A DNA stretch of 64,000 bases from Alcaligenes aquatilis (GCF_003076515.1 NZ_CP022390.1:1240001-1304000); one strand, 5' to 3'. Numbered from the stretch's first letter, positions 19,626-30,054 are shown. The notes: a model not told the origin generated them from the letters alone. Numbers and translations: made by a program.

Positions 19626-20267
19626 ATGAACGCCGTTTCTTTTGCTGTGGCTGTACCGCTTGTCGCCCTTTTATCCTACTTGCTGGGGTCTTTGCCGTTT
19701 GCCGTAATCGTCAGCAAGATCATGGGCTTGCAAGACCCTCGCACCTTTGGTTCGAAAAATCCGGGAGCCACTAATGTACTACGTAGCGGCAATAAAAAAG
19801 CAGCCATTCTGACCTTGTTGGGCGATGCCTTCAAAGGCTGGCTGGCTGTCTTTCTGACCCAACAGGCCATCAGCAACTGGGGCTGGGCACCCACGTTACT
19901 GGGCGTCAGCGCCTTTTTTGCCTTTTTAGGTCACTTATACCCGGTCTTTCTGGGCTTCAAAGGCGGCAAAGGCGTGGCAACCGCGCTGGGTGTCATCCTG
20001 GCCCTGCTGCCCTGGCTGGCTCTGGCTACCGCAGCCACCTGGCTGATTATTGCCTATGTCAGCCGTTACTCCTCACTGGCCGCCATTATCAGTGCCGTGT
20101 TCGCTCCCTTGTTTTACCTACTCGGTGCCAAGGTGGTCTGGCCCATGAATGCGTCCATTGCCACCGCCCTGGTCCTGATCAGTGCTTTCTTGCTGTGGCG
20201 TCACCAAGAGAACATTCGCCGTCTGCTGACAGGCAAAGAAAGCAAGATCGGTTCCAAGAAAAAATAA
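19626..20267 (+). CDS. plsY: Acyl-phosphate:glycerol-3-phosphate acyltransferase
   Basis: A 213-residue integral membrane enzyme that moves an acyl group from acyl phosphate to glycerol-3-phosphate, the first step of phospholipid synthesis. The three family loops are visible: [11 protein letters not shown] with [12 protein letters not shown], then [18 protein letters not shown], and the conserved C-terminal [15 protein letters not shown] start at the ATG at 19626; an upstream TTG at 19608 has no support. It is convergent with tsaD, with 3 bases between the stops. Confidence 0.95.
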   Translation: MNAVSFAVAVPLVALLSYLLGSLPFAVIVSKIMGLQDPRTFGSKNPGATNVLRSGNKKAAILTLLGDAFKGWLAVFLTQQAISNWGWAPTLLGVSAFFAFLGHLYPVFLGFKGGKGVATALGVILALLPWLALATAATWLIIAYVSRYSSLAAIISAVFAPLFYLLGAKVVWPMNASIATALVLISAFLLWRHQENIRRLLTGKESKIGSKKK

Positions 20268-20270
20268 ATA

Positions 20271-21329
20271 CTAACGCTCTGGCGGGGAGACGGGCTGATT
20301 TACACAGGCCAGATCCCAGCGAGGCCGAATGGCAAAGCCATGCTGACTATCATCTAACGTCGCCAAACCGTGTTTGACCCGCATGGCCGCCGCAAAAGCA
20401 ATCATGGCACCGTTATCGGTACAGAACTCCAGCGGTGGAAAAAACACCTCGCCCTTCAAACGCGCCACGGCTTTTTGTAGATACGCCCGCAAGTGGCGGT
20501 TGGCACCCACACCACCGGCAACCACCAAACGTTTCAAGCCGGTTTGCTTCAAGGCTTTGACGGCCTTGGCGGCCAACACATCCACAATCGCGGCCTCGGT
20601 CGCGGCGGCCAGATCAGCGCGTTGCTGTTCAGTCATCCCGCCCTCTTGCGCTTCCAGCTTGCGCAGGCGCGTCAGCACGGCAGTTTTCAAACCACTAAAG
20701 CTGAAATCCAGATCCTTGCTATGCATCATGGGACGCGGCAACTCGTAGACGCTGGGGTCTCCCTGTTCAGCCAGACGCGACAGGGCCGGGCCGCCGGGAT
20801 AGCCCAGGCCCATCAGCTTGGCGCTTTTATCAAAGGCTTCGCCCGCCGCATCGTCCAGCGTTTCACCCAGCAATTCGTACTGACCCACGCCATCCACGCG
20901 CATCAGTTGGGTATGACCACCCGAGACCAGCAAAGCCACAAAAGGAAAGTCCGGACGCGGCTCGGCCAACAAAGGCGAGAGCAAATGGCCTTCCAGGTGA
21001 TGGATGGCAATGGTCGGTTTCTTCAGCGACCAGGCAATCGACTGCGCCACGCTGGCTCCCACCAGCAAGGCCCCGGCCAGGCCAGGACCGGCGGTATAGG
21101 CAATGGCATCGACCTGATCGAGCTGCATATGGCAAGAAGCCAGCACCTGACGTGTCAAGGGCAGGACACGGCGGATATGATCGCGAGAGGCCAGTTCAGG
21201 CACCACCCCACCGTATTCACGGTGCATGGCAATCTGGCTGTGCAAGGCATGGGCCAACAAGCCCTGTTCCGTGCTGACCAGCGCCACGCCGGTTTCATCG
21301 CAGGAACTTTCAAATCCAAGAATATTCAT
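20271..21329 (-). CDS. tsaD: tRNA N6-threonylcarbamoyladenosine transferase subunit TsaD
   Basis: A 352-residue protein of the Kae1/Qri7/TsaD family. With TsaB, TsaC and TsaE it makes the t6A37 modification on ANN-decoding tRNAs. N-terminal [18 protein letters not shown], the metal-binding [10 protein letters not shown], the nucleotide-binding VSGGHTQLM and C-terminal [15 protein letters not shown] are all present. Confidence 0.97.
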   Translation of the reverse strand: MNILGFESSCDETGVALVSTEQGLLAHALHSQIAMHREYGGVVPELASRDHIRRVLPLTRQVLASCHMQLDQVDAIAYTAGPGLAGALLVGASVAQSIAWSLKKPTIAIHHLEGHLLSPLLAEPRPDFPFVALLVSGGHTQLMRVDGVGQYELLGETLDDAAGEAFDKSAKLMGLGYPGGPALSRLAEQGDPSVYELPRPMMHSKDLDFSFSGLKTAVLTRLRKLEAQEGGMTEQQRADLAAATEAAIVDVLAAKAVKALKQTGLKRLVVAGGVGANRHLRAYLQKAVARLKGEVFFPPLEFCTDNGAMIAFAAAMRVKHGLATLDDSQHGFAIRPRWDLACVNQPVSPPER

Positions 21330-21517
21330 AGGGCTTATTTTAGCCTGCTGTATTGGGGAAAATAGGAATTTATCCCCTCAAGACAATCAGCGGATAGTGT
21401 CGGGGTTGTGCCGATACATCGCGACAAAGGGGGGCGACGCCGTGGCACACTCGTGGTTAAAATCCCGCATCGATAATCTCAAGCTCCGATCGCCTAATAA
21501 TCACAAGGAGGCTGCCC

Positions 21518-22810
21518 ATGTTTGAACGTCTCTTCAAACTCTCTGAGCATGGCACCAACGTTCGTACCGAGGTCCTGGCAGGTATTACCACCTTCCTGAC
21601 CATGTCCTATATTATTTTTGTGAATCCAGACATCCTGTCCTCCACAGGCATGGATCGCAACGCTATTTTTGTCGCTACCTGCTTGGCCGCCGCTTTGGGC
21701 ACCTTCATCATGGCCTTTGTGGCCAACTGGCCTATCGGCATGGCGCCGGGTATGGGCCTGAACGCTTTTTTTGCCTTCACCGTGGTCGCCTCCCTGGGCT
21801 ATACCTGGCAACAAGCACTGGGCGCGGTCTTTATTTCCGGCGTAATCTTCCTGATCCTGACGGTGACTGGCATCCGATCCTGGCTGATTCGGGGCATTCC
21901 CAAATCCTTGCAAAGCGCGATTGCCGCCGGTATTGGTATGTTCCTGGGCCTGATTGCCTTGATGAACTCGGGCATTGTGGTCGCTCACCCCGACACCAAA
22001 ATTACATTGGGTGACCTGACCCAACCAGCCGCACTGTATGCCATTTTAGGTTTCTTCATTATTGCCGCCCTGGATGCGCTGAAAATACGTGGTGCAATTC
22101 TGATCGGCATTCTGGCCGTGACCGTTTTATCTATGCTGACCGGTCATAGCGAGTTCGGTGGCGTAGTCTCCGCCCCGCCCTCTCTGATGCCCACGTTTAT
22201 GCAACTGGACATCATGGGTGCTCTGCACACCGGCTTTGTCCACGTAATTCTGGTTCTGGTACTGGTTGAAGTGTTTGACGCCACTGGCACCATGATCGGC
22301 GTTGCCAAACGTGCCCGTCTGATCGAGGAAGGCAAACCCAATCGCTTGGGTCGCGCCCTTTTAGCCGACAGCACCGCCATTGTGGCCGGCTCGATGTTAG
22401 GCACCAGCAGTACCACCGCCTACGTGGAAAGCGCCTCGGGCGTGCAAGCCGGCGGCCGTACCGGTCTGACTGCCCTGACTATCGGCGTGCTGTTTCTGCT
22501 GGCCCTGTTCTTCTCGCCCCTGGCGGCTACCGTGCCCAACTACGCCACCGCCCCCGCCTTGCTGTACGTGGCGTGCTTGATGATGCGTGAAATTACTGAA
22601 GTGGAGTGGGAGGACATGACCGAGGCTGTCCCTGCTGCTCTGGCTGCCTTTTCCATGCCCTTCACTTACTCGATTGCCAACGGTCTGGCCTTTGGATTTA
22701 TCAGCTACGTCATCCTGAAACTGACAACCGGCCGCTGGCGCAGTATTCACCTGGCCACGCTGATTGTGGCCATCTTGTTCGTGATCAAATACGCCATCGC
22801 TACGGAATGA
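21518..22810 (+). CDS. AzgA/PbuG-type purine (hypoxanthine/guanine/adenine) permease
   Basis: A 430-residue inner-membrane transporter with about 12-14 helices of the NCS2-like AzgA family, which imports purine bases with protons. Family motifs are TFLTMSYIIFVNP near the N-terminus, GMAPGMGLNAFFAFT, and the later GTSSTTAYVESASGVQAGGRTGLTAL. A strong AAGGAGG lies 8 bases before the start. No purine riboswitch fold was recognised in the 188-base upstream gap. Confidence 0.88.
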   Translation: MFERLFKLSEHGTNVRTEVLAGITTFLTMSYIIFVNPDILSSTGMDRNAIFVATCLAAALGTFIMAFVANWPIGMAPGMGLNAFFAFTVVASLGYTWQQALGAVFISGVIFLILTVTGIRSWLIRGIPKSLQSAIAAGIGMFLGLIALMNSGIVVAHPDTKITLGDLTQPAALYAILGFFIIAALDALKIRGAILIGILAVTVLSMLTGHSEFGGVVSAPPSLMPTFMQLDIMGALHTGFVHVILVLVLVEVFDATGTMIGVAKRARLIEEGKPNRLGRALLADSTAIVAGSMLGTSSTTAYVESASGVQAGGRTGLTALTIGVLFLLALFFSPLAATVPNYATAPALLYVACLMMREITEVEWEDMTEAVPAALAAFSMPFTYSIANGLAFGFISYVILKLTTGRWRSIHLATLIVAILFVIKYAIATE

Positions 22811-22883
22811 AAAAGCATGCTTTAAACTCGTTTGGCGCTTTAGGGCTGTCTGGAAAACGAGTACACTGATCACATGTTTAACG

Positions 22884-22914
22884 AAGCGGCTGAACACCAT
22901 CAGCCGCTTTTTTA
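22884..22914 (+). terminator. Terminator between the purine permease and thioredoxin genes
   Basis: Stem AAGCGGCTGA / TCAGCCGCTT (22884-22893 with 22900-22909), 6-base loop, then TTTTA. It ends only 17 bases before the thioredoxin start codon, so it could also sit in that gene's leader if the promoter lies upstream. Confidence 0.8.
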
Positions 22915-22930
22915 TTGCGGAGGCTCCCCC

Positions 22931-23311
22931 ATGAGCATCGTCGAACTGAACGAAGAAACATTCCAGGCAGCAGTAGAAGACGGCAAACCCCTGATCATCG
23001 ACTTCTGGGCTCCCTGGTGCGGTCCATGCCGCCAATTCGCCCCCGTCTTTGACGCGGCAGCGGCCAAGCACCCCGACGTGACCTTTGCCAAGGTCAACAC
23101 CGAAGAAGAGCAAGAACTGGCTGCTGGCCTGCGTATCCGCTCCATTCCAACCTTGATGGTATTCCGTGAACGCGTTCTGCTGTTCTCGCAAGCCGGTGCC
23201 CTATCCGCTGCCCAACTGGACGATCTGATCGAGCAAGTCCAGGCTGTGGACATGGAAAAAGTCCATGCTGAAATTGCTGCTCAGCAAAATCAGCAGCCTG
23301 ACCAGGCTTAA
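22931..23311 (+). CDS. Thioredoxin-family protein
   Basis: A 126-residue cytoplasmic thioredoxin with the active site FWAPWCGPCRQFAPVF and the cis-proline segment RIRSIPTLMVF. The C-terminal tail of about 20 residues is longer than in classical TrxA and rich in Gln and Ala. The ATG at 22931 is preceded by GGAGG and replaces a longer open frame that starts inside the upstream terminator. It probably reduces protein disulfides as TrxA or a close paralogue. Confidence 0.92.
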   Translation: MSIVELNEETFQAAVEDGKPLIIDFWAPWCGPCRQFAPVFDAAAAKHPDVTFAKVNTEEEQELAAGLRIRSIPTLMVFRERVLLFSQAGALSAAQLDDLIEQVQAVDMEKVHAEIAAQQNQQPDQA

Positions 23312-23332
23312 TCGGCCCAGTTCCACAAAAAA

Positions 23333-23360
23333 CGCCAGACAACTTGTCTGGCGTTTTTTT
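23333..23360. terminator. Bidirectional terminator after the thioredoxin gene
   Basis: Stem CGCCAGACA / TGTCTGGCG at 23333-23353, preceded by an A run and followed by a seven-base T run. It serves the thioredoxin gene rightward and can serve the DUF2024 gene leftward. Confidence 0.88.
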
Positions 23361-23375
23361 ATGCCTGAGTCTGCA

Positions 23376-23639
23376 TTATTCGCAGTTTTCCAATTCAAGA
23401 ATCGCAAAACCGCTACGTTTGATTTCATTCTCGACCGGCGCGGAAGCCATTTCCGTATGGCAAAAACGACACTCTCGCGAGGTGAAGCTTTCCACACTCA
23501 CCCCTTTGGCCTCGAGATAACGCCGACCATAACTCAGGACCTTGTCCATATCCTTGGCCTCATCGCTGACCAAAATATCAAAGTGCATACGCCGCCCGTC
23601 AGGACGCACGACGTAGGTATCAAACACGGCAATCTTCAT
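23376..23639 (-). CDS. DUF2024-family protein
   Basis: An 87-residue protein beginning MKIAVFDTYVVRPDGRRMHFDILV, which I recognise as the DUF2024 family. Its molecular function is not established. The CRFCHTEMA segment carries a CxxC-H pattern that could bind a metal. It follows the redoxin gene on the same strand with a 24-base gap and probably shares its transcript. Confidence 0.75.
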   Translation of the reverse strand: MKIAVFDTYVVRPDGRRMHFDILVSDEAKDMDKVLSYGRRYLEAKGVSVESFTSRECRFCHTEMASAPVENEIKRSGFAILELENCE

Positions 23640-23663
23640 GACAAACCCTTTTCAGCAAAACAC

Positions 23664-24194
23664 CTAATAGGTACACGTAGGCCCGCAAGAGGACGAGCCT
23701 TCCTTTTCCATCATCCCCTCTTTCTTGTTTTCTTGGGCCGGGCGACGAGCAATCAACTGCCCGACAAACGCACCCAGACGCAAATCATCCAGATGGCCCA
23801 ATTCCTTCAAAGCCAGATTGCCATCACGATCAAAAATAATGGTGGATGGCGTGCCGCCCAGTCCCCACTCCTTCATGGTGCGCGGCAAGGGGCCGCTGTC
23901 TGAGGGCTGATCAATGGCAATAGGAAAATTCAAGCGATACTCATGGGCGAAGGCTTGCAAGGCTGCCGGGCCCATCACCGCATGATGCTCGAACACGCTA
24001 TGCAGGCCAATAATGCGCAAATCATCGCGCGAGAACAGGGTATCGAGTTTCTTGGCTTGCGGCAGGCTGTTGATGACACAGCCCGGACAAAGCATCTGAA
24101 AGGCAGTGACCACCACAACGCGGCCACGCAAGGATGACAGGCTTAATGGCGCGCTCGTATTGAGCCACTGGCTGGCATGGATCTCGTAGGACAT
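23664..24194 (-). CDS. Redoxin/TlpA-like thioredoxin-fold protein
   Basis: A 176-residue thioredoxin-fold protein with the active-site-like motif FQMLCPGCVINSLPQA (CPGC), a GGTPSTIIFDRDG cis-proline loop and a Cys-containing tail SSSCGPTCTY. It lacks a signal peptide, so it appears cytoplasmic. It may be a peroxiredoxin-like or ResA-like thiol enzyme; the partner is unknown. The ATG at 24194 was preferred over an upstream TTG. The next gene on the same strand is DUF2024. Confidence 0.75.
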   Translation of the reverse strand: MSYEIHASQWLNTSAPLSLSSLRGRVVVVTAFQMLCPGCVINSLPQAKKLDTLFSRDDLRIIGLHSVFEHHAVMGPAALQAFAHEYRLNFPIAIDQPSDSGPLPRTMKEWGLGGTPSTIIFDRDGNLALKELGHLDDLRLGAFVGQLIARRPAQENKKEGMMEKEGSSSCGPTCTY

Positions 24195-24404
24195 GACATA
24201 TACCCACAATGCTGACTAAACCCGATCATACCCGCAGGCTGGATGCAGACTTAGAAGGAATCAGAAGTGTTTAGTATGGCCACGGCCCGGACAGCGCGAA
24301 GGGACAATCGTCTGGAAAAGATACCTTTTCGTCCAAAAAGGCCCTATCAATACAGATGGCAAGAACAAGCTCATTGCGACCCGGCTTGCTGAACGGAGGA
24401 TAGC

Positions 24405-25001
24405 CTACGTTTGCTCCAGGGGCTCACATTCGCCCTGGCCACGCGTCATATTGATAAAGGACTGCTGGAACTCCGTCTTATGCTCGACTGGCAGATTCAA
24501 TACCCACTGCACGCCTTCAGCGTCGAATTGCTCGTCCTGAACCTGAACGCCAAAACTATCGAAACGGGATTGAATCAAAGCCAAGTCGGCGAAGGAGCAG
24601 CGGCAGCGCAAGGCGGCCATGGGAATCAGTTCCTGCTTGTCAGCAAGACGCAAACATTGAGCGGCCACGCCGCCGTAGGCACGCACCAAGCCGCCCGTTC
24701 CCAGCTTGACGCCCCCAAACCAGCGAATGACCAGCACCGCGACACGGTCGCAATCTTGCCCTTCTATGGCTTGCAAAATGGGGCGCCCGGCCGTACCTCC
24801 AGGCTCGCCGTCGTCGTTAAAGCGGTATTCAGCCCCGATCTTGTAAGCCCAGCAGTTATGCGTAGCATCGGGCACAGCCTTGGCCTGGAAGAAGGCCAAG
24901 GCCTGGCTGGCACTGTCTACTGGTGCAGCCAGTGCCAGAAAACGGCTTTTTTTGATGTCCTGCTCAAAGCTGGTGGGCTCACGCAGGGTAAAGACGGCCA
25001 C
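24405..25001 (-). CDS. YigZ/IMPACT-family protein
   Basis: A 198-residue protein of the YigZ (UPF0029) family, related to eukaryotic IMPACT. The hallmark segments KKSRFLALAAPV, HNCWAYKIG, FNDDGEPGGTAGRPIL and VIRWFGGVKLGTGGLVRAYGG are all present. The role in bacteria is poorly defined, with nucleic-acid or ribosome-related functions suggested. It lies 8 bases downstream of the ABC-F gene on the same strand, which suggests an operon. Confidence 0.9.
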   Translation of the reverse strand: MAVFTLREPTSFEQDIKKSRFLALAAPVDSASQALAFFQAKAVPDATHNCWAYKIGAEYRFNDDGEPGGTAGRPILQAIEGQDCDRVAVLVIRWFGGVKLGTGGLVRAYGGVAAQCLRLADKQELIPMAALRCRCSFADLALIQSRFDSFGVQVQDEQFDAEGVQWVLNLPVEHKTEFQQSFINMTRGQGECEPLEQT

Positions 25002-25009
25002 CGCTAGCC

Positions 25010-26608
25010 TCAGTCCTGTTCGCGGCTGGCCAGGTAGTCTTCGTAGCCACCACGGTAATCAACCAGACGGCCTTCAGGCATCACTTCGATAATGCGGGTT
25101 GCCACACCGGATACGAACTCACGGTCATGGGACACGAAAATCAGGGTGCCTTCGAACTTTTCCAGGGCCATCTGCAAGGACTCGATCGACTCCATGTCCA
25201 GGTGGTTGGTGGGCTCGTCCAGCAACATGACGTTATGCCGGCCCAGCATCAGACGCGAGAAGGTCATGCGGTTTTTCTCGCCACCGGACAACACCTTTAC
25301 AGGCTTGATGATGTCATCGGCCGAGAACAGCATGCGACCCAGCACAGAACGCAGAGACTGATCGTCGTCGCCCGCCTGACGGAACTGGCTGATCCAGTCA
25401 AACACATTGTCTTCGGTGTCGAATTCGTCCGATACGTCCTGAGCCATGTAGCCGATATCGGCGTTTTCGGACCAGACGACCGAACCGCTGTCGGGAGCCA
25501 GATCACCAGCCAGCAAACGCAGCAAGGTCGTCTTACCCACACCGTTCGCCCCCACAATCGCAATTTTCTCGCCCGCATCAATCATGGCCGAGAAGTTCTT
25601 GATAACGGGATGATCGTAGGATTTGCTCAGCCCTTCGATGGTGACGGCCAGACGATGCAGGACTTTTTTCTGTTCAAAGCGAATAAACGGATTCTGACGC
25701 GAAGAAGGTTTGACTTCGATAGTGTCTGCTTTCAAGCGACCAATCTGCTTCAGACGCGACGTCGCCTGACGGGACTTGGACTTGTTGGCGGCAAAACGGC
25801 GCACAAAGTCCTGCAGCTCGCCAATGCGCTCTTTGGCCTTGGAGTTGGCCGCCAACACGCGTTCGCGCGACTGCACGGAAGCCAGCATGTAATCGTCGTA
25901 ATTGCCGGGGTAGACACGCAGTTCGCCGTAGTCCAGGTCGGCCATGTGGGTGCAAACCTGGTTCAGGAAGTGACGATCGTGACTGATGATGATCATGGTG
26001 CTCTGGTAACTGTTGAGCACATCTTCCAACCAACGAATGGTATTGATATCCAGGTTGTTGGTCGGCTCGTCCAGCAGCAGGACATCAGGATTGGAGAACA
26101 GGGCCTGTGCCAGCAGCACACGCAGCTTCCAGCCCGGAGCAATTTCGCTCATGGGCAACTGGTGCTGTTCGACCGGAATTTCCAGACCCATCAGCAGTTC
26201 ACCGGCACGGCTCTCGGCGGTGTAGCCGTCGTACTCGGCAAAACGCGCCTCCAGCTCGGCGGCCTTCATGTAGTCTTCTTCCGTGGCCTCTGGATTATCG
26301 TAGATGGCATCACGCTCTTGCATGGTGCTCCACATTTCGGTGTGGCCCATCAACACCACATCCAGCACACGTTTGTCTTCGTAAGCAAACTGGTCCTGAC
26401 GCAGCTTGCCCAGGCGCACGCCCGGGTCCAGCGATACATTACCCCCGCTTGGCTCCAGGTCGCCGCCAATGATTTTCATGAAGGTAGACTTGCCCGACCC
26501 GTTGGCACCAATCAGGCCATAGCGGTTGCCTCCGCCCAGTTTGACACTGACGTTTTCAAATAAAGGCTTGGCACCAAACTGGATCGTTAAATTAGCGGTG
26601 GAGATCAC
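25010..26608 (-). CDS. ABC-F ATPase (YbiT-like)
   Basis: A 532-residue soluble protein with two ABC domains. The first has GANGSGKST and [11 protein letters not shown], and its signature is the divergent APGWKLR typical of YbiT. The second has [17 protein letters not shown] and [12 protein letters not shown]-site-interacting linker of basic and coiled-coil character lies between (about 240-320). ABC-F proteins bind the ribosomal E site and modulate translation; the exact role of YbiT is unsettled. Confidence 0.92.
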   Translation of the reverse strand: MISTANLTIQFGAKPLFENVSVKLGGGNRYGLIGANGSGKSTFMKIIGGDLEPSGGNVSLDPGVRLGKLRQDQFAYEDKRVLDVVLMGHTEMWSTMQERDAIYDNPEATEEDYMKAAELEARFAEYDGYTAESRAGELLMGLEIPVEQHQLPMSEIAPGWKLRVLLAQALFSNPDVLLLDEPTNNLDINTIRWLEDVLNSYQSTMIIISHDRHFLNQVCTHMADLDYGELRVYPGNYDDYMLASVQSRERVLAANSKAKERIGELQDFVRRFAANKSKSRQATSRLKQIGRLKADTIEVKPSSRQNPFIRFEQKKVLHRLAVTIEGLSKSYDHPVIKNFSAMIDAGEKIAIVGANGVGKTTLLRLLAGDLAPDSGSVVWSENADIGYMAQDVSDEFDTEDNVFDWISQFRQAGDDDQSLRSVLGRMLFSADDIIKPVKVLSGGEKNRMTFSRLMLGRHNVMLLDEPTNHLDMESIESLQMALEKFEGTLIFVSHDREFVSGVATRIIEVMPEGRLVDYRGGYEDYLASREQD

Positions 26609-26671
26609 GTAAACGTACTTTGAAAAAGGTTGAGTTCAACCCAGTAGTGTATCAAGCAGGCGCGAAATCCG

Positions 26672-27634
26672 TTAGTGTTCGTGCTCATCCAGGACCAGAT
26701 AAGCCATGCCATCCTCGGTGGCCAGGCCCACTTCCTTGCCAACAGGCAGGCTGACTTTGACCTCCACATGCCCATACGGCAAGCCCGTTACGACTGGAAC
26801 CTTGACGGTTTCACGCAACCAGCGCACCACCGAATCCATATCGAAACCATTATCCGAAGCGCCCGTTTTGTAGGCCGTGAAACGGCCCAACACCACCGCC
26901 ATTTGGCGATTCAGAACGCCAGCATGCCAAAGTTGCGTCAACATGCGCTCGACCCGATACGGGGCTTCGCCCACGTCTTCCAGAAACAAGATGCCGCCGT
27001 CAATATTGGGAAAATAAGGTGTGCCCAGCAAAGAGCAGACCAGGGCCAGATTGCCGCCCCACAAAATGCCATGGCCATCGACAGCATCCGAATCCTCGGA
27101 CTCAAAGCTGAACAACTCCAACTCGCCACGCATCAACTCGCCAAACAGCTCGGTGGTCAGCTCATCGGTTTCATCGCCGCCGAAATCGGCAATCGCCGTG
27201 GGGCCGGTGTAGCTGATGGCCCCTGTTTGCGCCAGCAAGGCCAGATTGAAGGCCGTGAAATCCGACATGCCCACAAAACGCTTGCCGCTATCGGCCACCG
27301 CGCGCCAGTCGATCTGGCCCAGAATGCGGCTTAAACCGTAGCCGCCGCGTGTCGCCATCACAATGGGCTGGGGCTGCTGCAAGGCCCGCTGCACAGCGGC
27401 CAGGCGCTGGGCGTCCGTACCGGCAAAGCGTTCGTGCACTTCCAGAGCGTCCGGGTCTATGTCCACGGCAAAGCCCAACTGATTCAGACGCTGGCTTGCC
27501 AGCTCCAAACGCTTGGGTTCAAGGATCTGGCCAGAGGGCGAAAACAGGTAAATGCCCGAACTGTCCTGCTGCCCACAATGGCATTGGCCATGTTCGTGGT
27601 GATGGTGATGGTGGTCGTGCTCGGGGCTGCTCAT
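26672..27634 (-). CDS. LD-carboxypeptidase (S66 family) with a histidine-rich N-terminus
   Basis: A 320-residue S66 peptidase, which trims the terminal D-alanine from tetrapeptide muropeptides during peptidoglycan recycling. The RGGYG motif, the nucleophile segment VGMSDFTAFNLALL, the glutamate-containing FLEDVGEAPYRVERML and the histidine in GHVEVKVSLPVG are visible. The first 20 residues (about 8-9 His with CHC) form an unusual metal-binding-like tag, and the C-terminus ends DEHEH. No signal peptide was seen. Confidence 0.88.
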   Translation of the reverse strand: MSSPEHDHHHHHHEHGQCHCGQQDSSGIYLFSPSGQILEPKRLELASQRLNQLGFAVDIDPDALEVHERFAGTDAQRLAAVQRALQQPQPIVMATRGGYGLSRILGQIDWRAVADSGKRFVGMSDFTAFNLALLAQTGAISYTGPTAIADFGGDETDELTTELFGELMRGELELFSFESEDSDAVDGHGILWGGNLALVCSLLGTPYFPNIDGGILFLEDVGEAPYRVERMLTQLWHAGVLNRQMAVVLGRFTAYKTGASDNGFDMDSVVRWLRETVKVPVVTGLPYGHVEVKVSLPVGKEVGLATEDGMAYLVLDEHEH

Positions 27635-27673
27635 GATGAACCTTGATAATAAAGTGCTGATATTTTAGCGAGA

Positions 27674-28234
27674 CTACGGGGTGCCATCCAGCGGCGATTG
27701 GACTGTTTGAGCCTGCTTTTGCAACTTCTTTTGTTCCCGTCGTTCGCGGAAAAAATCCCGTAAGGCCTGGGCCGCCTCCTCGGACATCAAACCGCCCGAA
27801 ACACGGGTGTGGTGATTCAGAGTGGGATGCAAGTGCAAGGACTCCACGCTACCACACACCCCGGTCTTCGGATCGGCTGCCGCCCACACCACGCGTGACA
27901 GACGCGCATGCAGCAAGGCTCCCAGACACATCATGCAAGGCTCCAGAGTCACAAACAAACTGGCTCCGGGTAGGCGGTAATTACCGACCTTACGGGTTGC
28001 GGCACGCAGGGCCACGATCTCGGCATGCTGAGTGGGATCATGGTCGCAAACCGTGCGATTGGAGCCCACAGACAACAGCCTGCCATCCGCATCCAATAGT
28101 ACGGCACCGACCGGCACTTCGCCGATGCTGGCTGCCAGTTGAGCCTGTTCCAGGGCTAAAGCCATCGCCTGAGCATCACTCAAAACGTCACTGTCTGTTT
28201 GCGGTGGTAAGCTAGTTGGCATTGTCACATCCAT
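27674..28234 (-). CDS. tadA: tRNA-specific adenosine deaminase
   Basis: A 186-residue zinc deaminase that converts A34 to inosine in tRNA-Arg(ACG). The zinc-binding HAE motif ([12 protein letters not shown]) and PCMMC are present, as is the GEVPVGAVL substrate loop. The C-terminal [10 protein letters not shown] matches family members. An upstream in-frame start at 28294 would overlap the divergent ABC gene, so I use the ATG at 28234; the ATG at 28222 is also possible. Confidence 0.93.
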   Translation of the reverse strand: MDVTMPTSLPPQTDSDVLSDAQAMALALEQAQLAASIGEVPVGAVLLDADGRLLSVGSNRTVCDHDPTQHAEIVALRAATRKVGNYRLPGASLFVTLEPCMMCLGALLHARLSRVVWAAADPKTGVCGSVESLHLHPTLNHHTRVSGGLMSEEAAQALRDFFRERREQKKLQKQAQTVQSPLDGTP

Positions 28235-28283
28235 TGCGTTATTCAAACCCTGTCGGCACAGCAAAAGGGTCATTTTACTGTCT

Positions 28284-29228
28284 ATGCAGAACACTCCTGA
28301 TTCTCACGCTATTTTGCGTGTTCGAGGCCTGAGCAAACAATACGCAAACGGGCATCAAGCCCTGCACGCTTTAGACCTGGATATCTGGCGAGGCGAAATC
28401 TTTGCCTTGCTCGGTGCCAACGGCGCAGGCAAAACCACCTTGATCAGCATTATCTGCGGGCTGGTCAATCGCAGCAGCGGCACCGTCCTGGTAGATGGGG
28501 CAGACAATGTCACCGACTACAAGCGCGCCCGCCAGAAAATTGGCTTAGTGCCACAAGAGCTGAGCGCCGACTCCTTCGAGACCGTCTGGAATACCGTCAG
28601 TTTCAGTCGTGGCCTGTTTGGCAAAGCCGCCAATCCGGCCCTGATTGAACAGATTCTGAAAGACTTGTCCTTGTGGGATAAAAAAGACAGCCCCTTGATT
28701 ACGCTCTCGGGCGGCATGAAGCGCCGCGTACTGATTGCCAAAGCGCTTTCTCACGAACCTGAAATCCTGTTTCTCGATGAACCGACCGCCGGTGTGGACG
28801 TGGCCTTGCGCCAAGGCATGTGGGCCTTGGTCAAGCGATTGCGTGATCAAGGGGTCACCATTATTTTGACCACCCACTACATCGAAGAAGCCCAGGAAAT
28901 GGCGGACCGCATTGGCTTTATCAATAAAGGCTCACTGCAACTGGTCGAGACCAAACATAATCTGATGCGCCGCCTGGGCGGCAAAACCCTAAGTTTGACT
29001 TTGGCTGAGCCGCTCAGCGCCCTACCCGCCTCGTTGGGTTCACTGGGCCTACAGACCTCCGCGGACGGCATGAGTCTGCTCTACCCCTTGAACAACCGCG
29101 ACCAGGAACACGATTTGAGCAGCTTGCTGGCGGCTATCGGCCAAGCAGGGCTGAACATTACCGACATCCATACCCGTGAACGCAGTCTGGAAGATATTTA
29201 CGTTGAGTTTGTAGGGGCACAATCATGA
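28284..29228 (+). CDS. ABC transporter ATP-binding protein (YadG-like)
   Basis: A 314-residue ATPase of the drug/polysaccharide export (ABC-2) class. It has Walker [12 protein letters not shown], signature [15 protein letters not shown], Walker [13 protein letters not shown] and the switch histidine in [15 protein letters not shown]. The C-terminal 80 residues are a regulatory extension typical of this class. It overlaps the permease gene by four bases (ATGA), so the two should be translated together. Confidence 0.9.
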   Translation: MQNTPDSHAILRVRGLSKQYANGHQALHALDLDIWRGEIFALLGANGAGKTTLISIICGLVNRSSGTVLVDGADNVTDYKRARQKIGLVPQELSADSFETVWNTVSFSRGLFGKAANPALIEQILKDLSLWDKKDSPLITLSGGMKRRVLIAKALSHEPEILFLDEPTAGVDVALRQGMWALVKRLRDQGVTIILTTHYIEEAQEMADRIGFINKGSLQLVETKHNLMRRLGGKTLSLTLAEPLSALPASLGSLGLQTSADGMSLLYPLNNRDQEHDLSSLLAAIGQAGLNITDIHTRERSLEDIYVEFVGAQS

Positions 29229-29986
29229 ATTGGTACGCCATTCTGGCTATTTACCGCTACGAAATGTCGCGCACCCGTCGCACACTGCTGCAAAGCATTG
29301 TGGCACCCGTGATTTCTACCGCCTTGTATTTTGTGGTGTTCGGCGCTGCCATCGGCCATCGCTTCAATGAAATTGGCGGTGTGCCCTACGGCGCATTTAT
29401 TGTGCCTGGGCTGACCATGCTGTCAGTGCTGACGCATAGCGTCTCCAACGCCGCCTTCGGGATTTACTTTCCACGCTTTACCCGCAATATCTACGAGATT
29501 CTGTCAGCGCCCATTTCCCACTTTGAAGTGACCCTGGCCTTTGTCGGTGCAGCAGCCACCAAGTCGTTGTTTCTGGCGGCCATCATCCTGATTACGGCGC
29601 GCTTGTTTGTCCCTTACGAGATTGCCCACCCCGTCTGGATGCTGTGCTTTCTGGCACTGACCGCCCTGACCTTCAGCCTGCTGGGTTTCATTATTGGCAT
29701 CTGGGCCGACAATTTTGAAAAACTACAGTTTGTGCCCATGCTGATTCTGACCCCCCTTACCTTTCTGGGCGGCACTTTCTACTCTATCGACATGCTGCCC
29801 GAATTCTGGCAAAAGCTGACCTTGCTGAATCCAGTGCTGTACCTGATCAGCGGCTTTCGCTGGAGCTTTTTTGATCTGGCCGATGTGAATGTGTGGCTGA
29901 GCCTGGGGATGACACTGCTGTTTTTAAGCGTGTTTCTGGGCGTGGCTGCCTGGATTTTCAAGACGGGATACCGGTTGCGGCCTTGA
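29225..29986 (+). CDS. ABC-2 type permease (YadH-like)
   Basis: A 253-residue inner-membrane protein with six predicted helices and the ABC-2 signature region ([22 protein letters not shown]). With the preceding ATPase it forms an exporter; the substrate is unknown. The pair is similar to E. coli yadGH. Confidence 0.9.
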   Translation: MNWYAILAIYRYEMSRTRRTLLQSIVAPVISTALYFVVFGAAIGHRFNEIGGVPYGAFIVPGLTMLSVLTHSVSNAAFGIYFPRFTRNIYEILSAPISHFEVTLAFVGAAATKSLFLAAIILITARLFVPYEIAHPVWMLCFLALTALTFSLLGFIIGIWADNFEKLQFVPMLILTPLTFLGGTFYSIDMLPEFWQKLTLLNPVLYLISGFRWSFFDLADVNVWLSLGMTLLFLSVFLGVAAWIFKTGYRLRP

Positions 29987-30006
29987 CCTCTCTCGCGATC
30001 ACACAT

Positions 30007-30031
30007 AAAAAAACCGGCCTGAAAAGGCCGG
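30007..30031 (-). terminator. Terminator at the left end of the sulfonate operon
   Basis: Stem CCGGCCT / AGGCCGG (30014-30020 with 30025-30031) with a GAAA loop, followed on the minus strand by a seven-base T run. It lies 24 bases beyond the stop of the Cache protein gene, the last gene of the leftward operon. Confidence 0.9.
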
Positions 30032-30054
30032 CAAGGTTGGAACAAAGTCTTTTA

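Noticed and set aside
20493..21365. 290-codon open frame antisense to tsaD
   Set aside because: Shadow of tsaD; no ribosome-binding site or domain.
21330..21517. Purine riboswitch before the AzgA-type permease
   Set aside because: No three-way junction with the conserved loop bases is visible.
25127..26563. 478-codon open frame antisense to the ABC-F gene
   Set aside because: The opposite strand encodes a complete ABC-F protein with all motifs; the antisense product is rich in His and Gln, typical of shadows.
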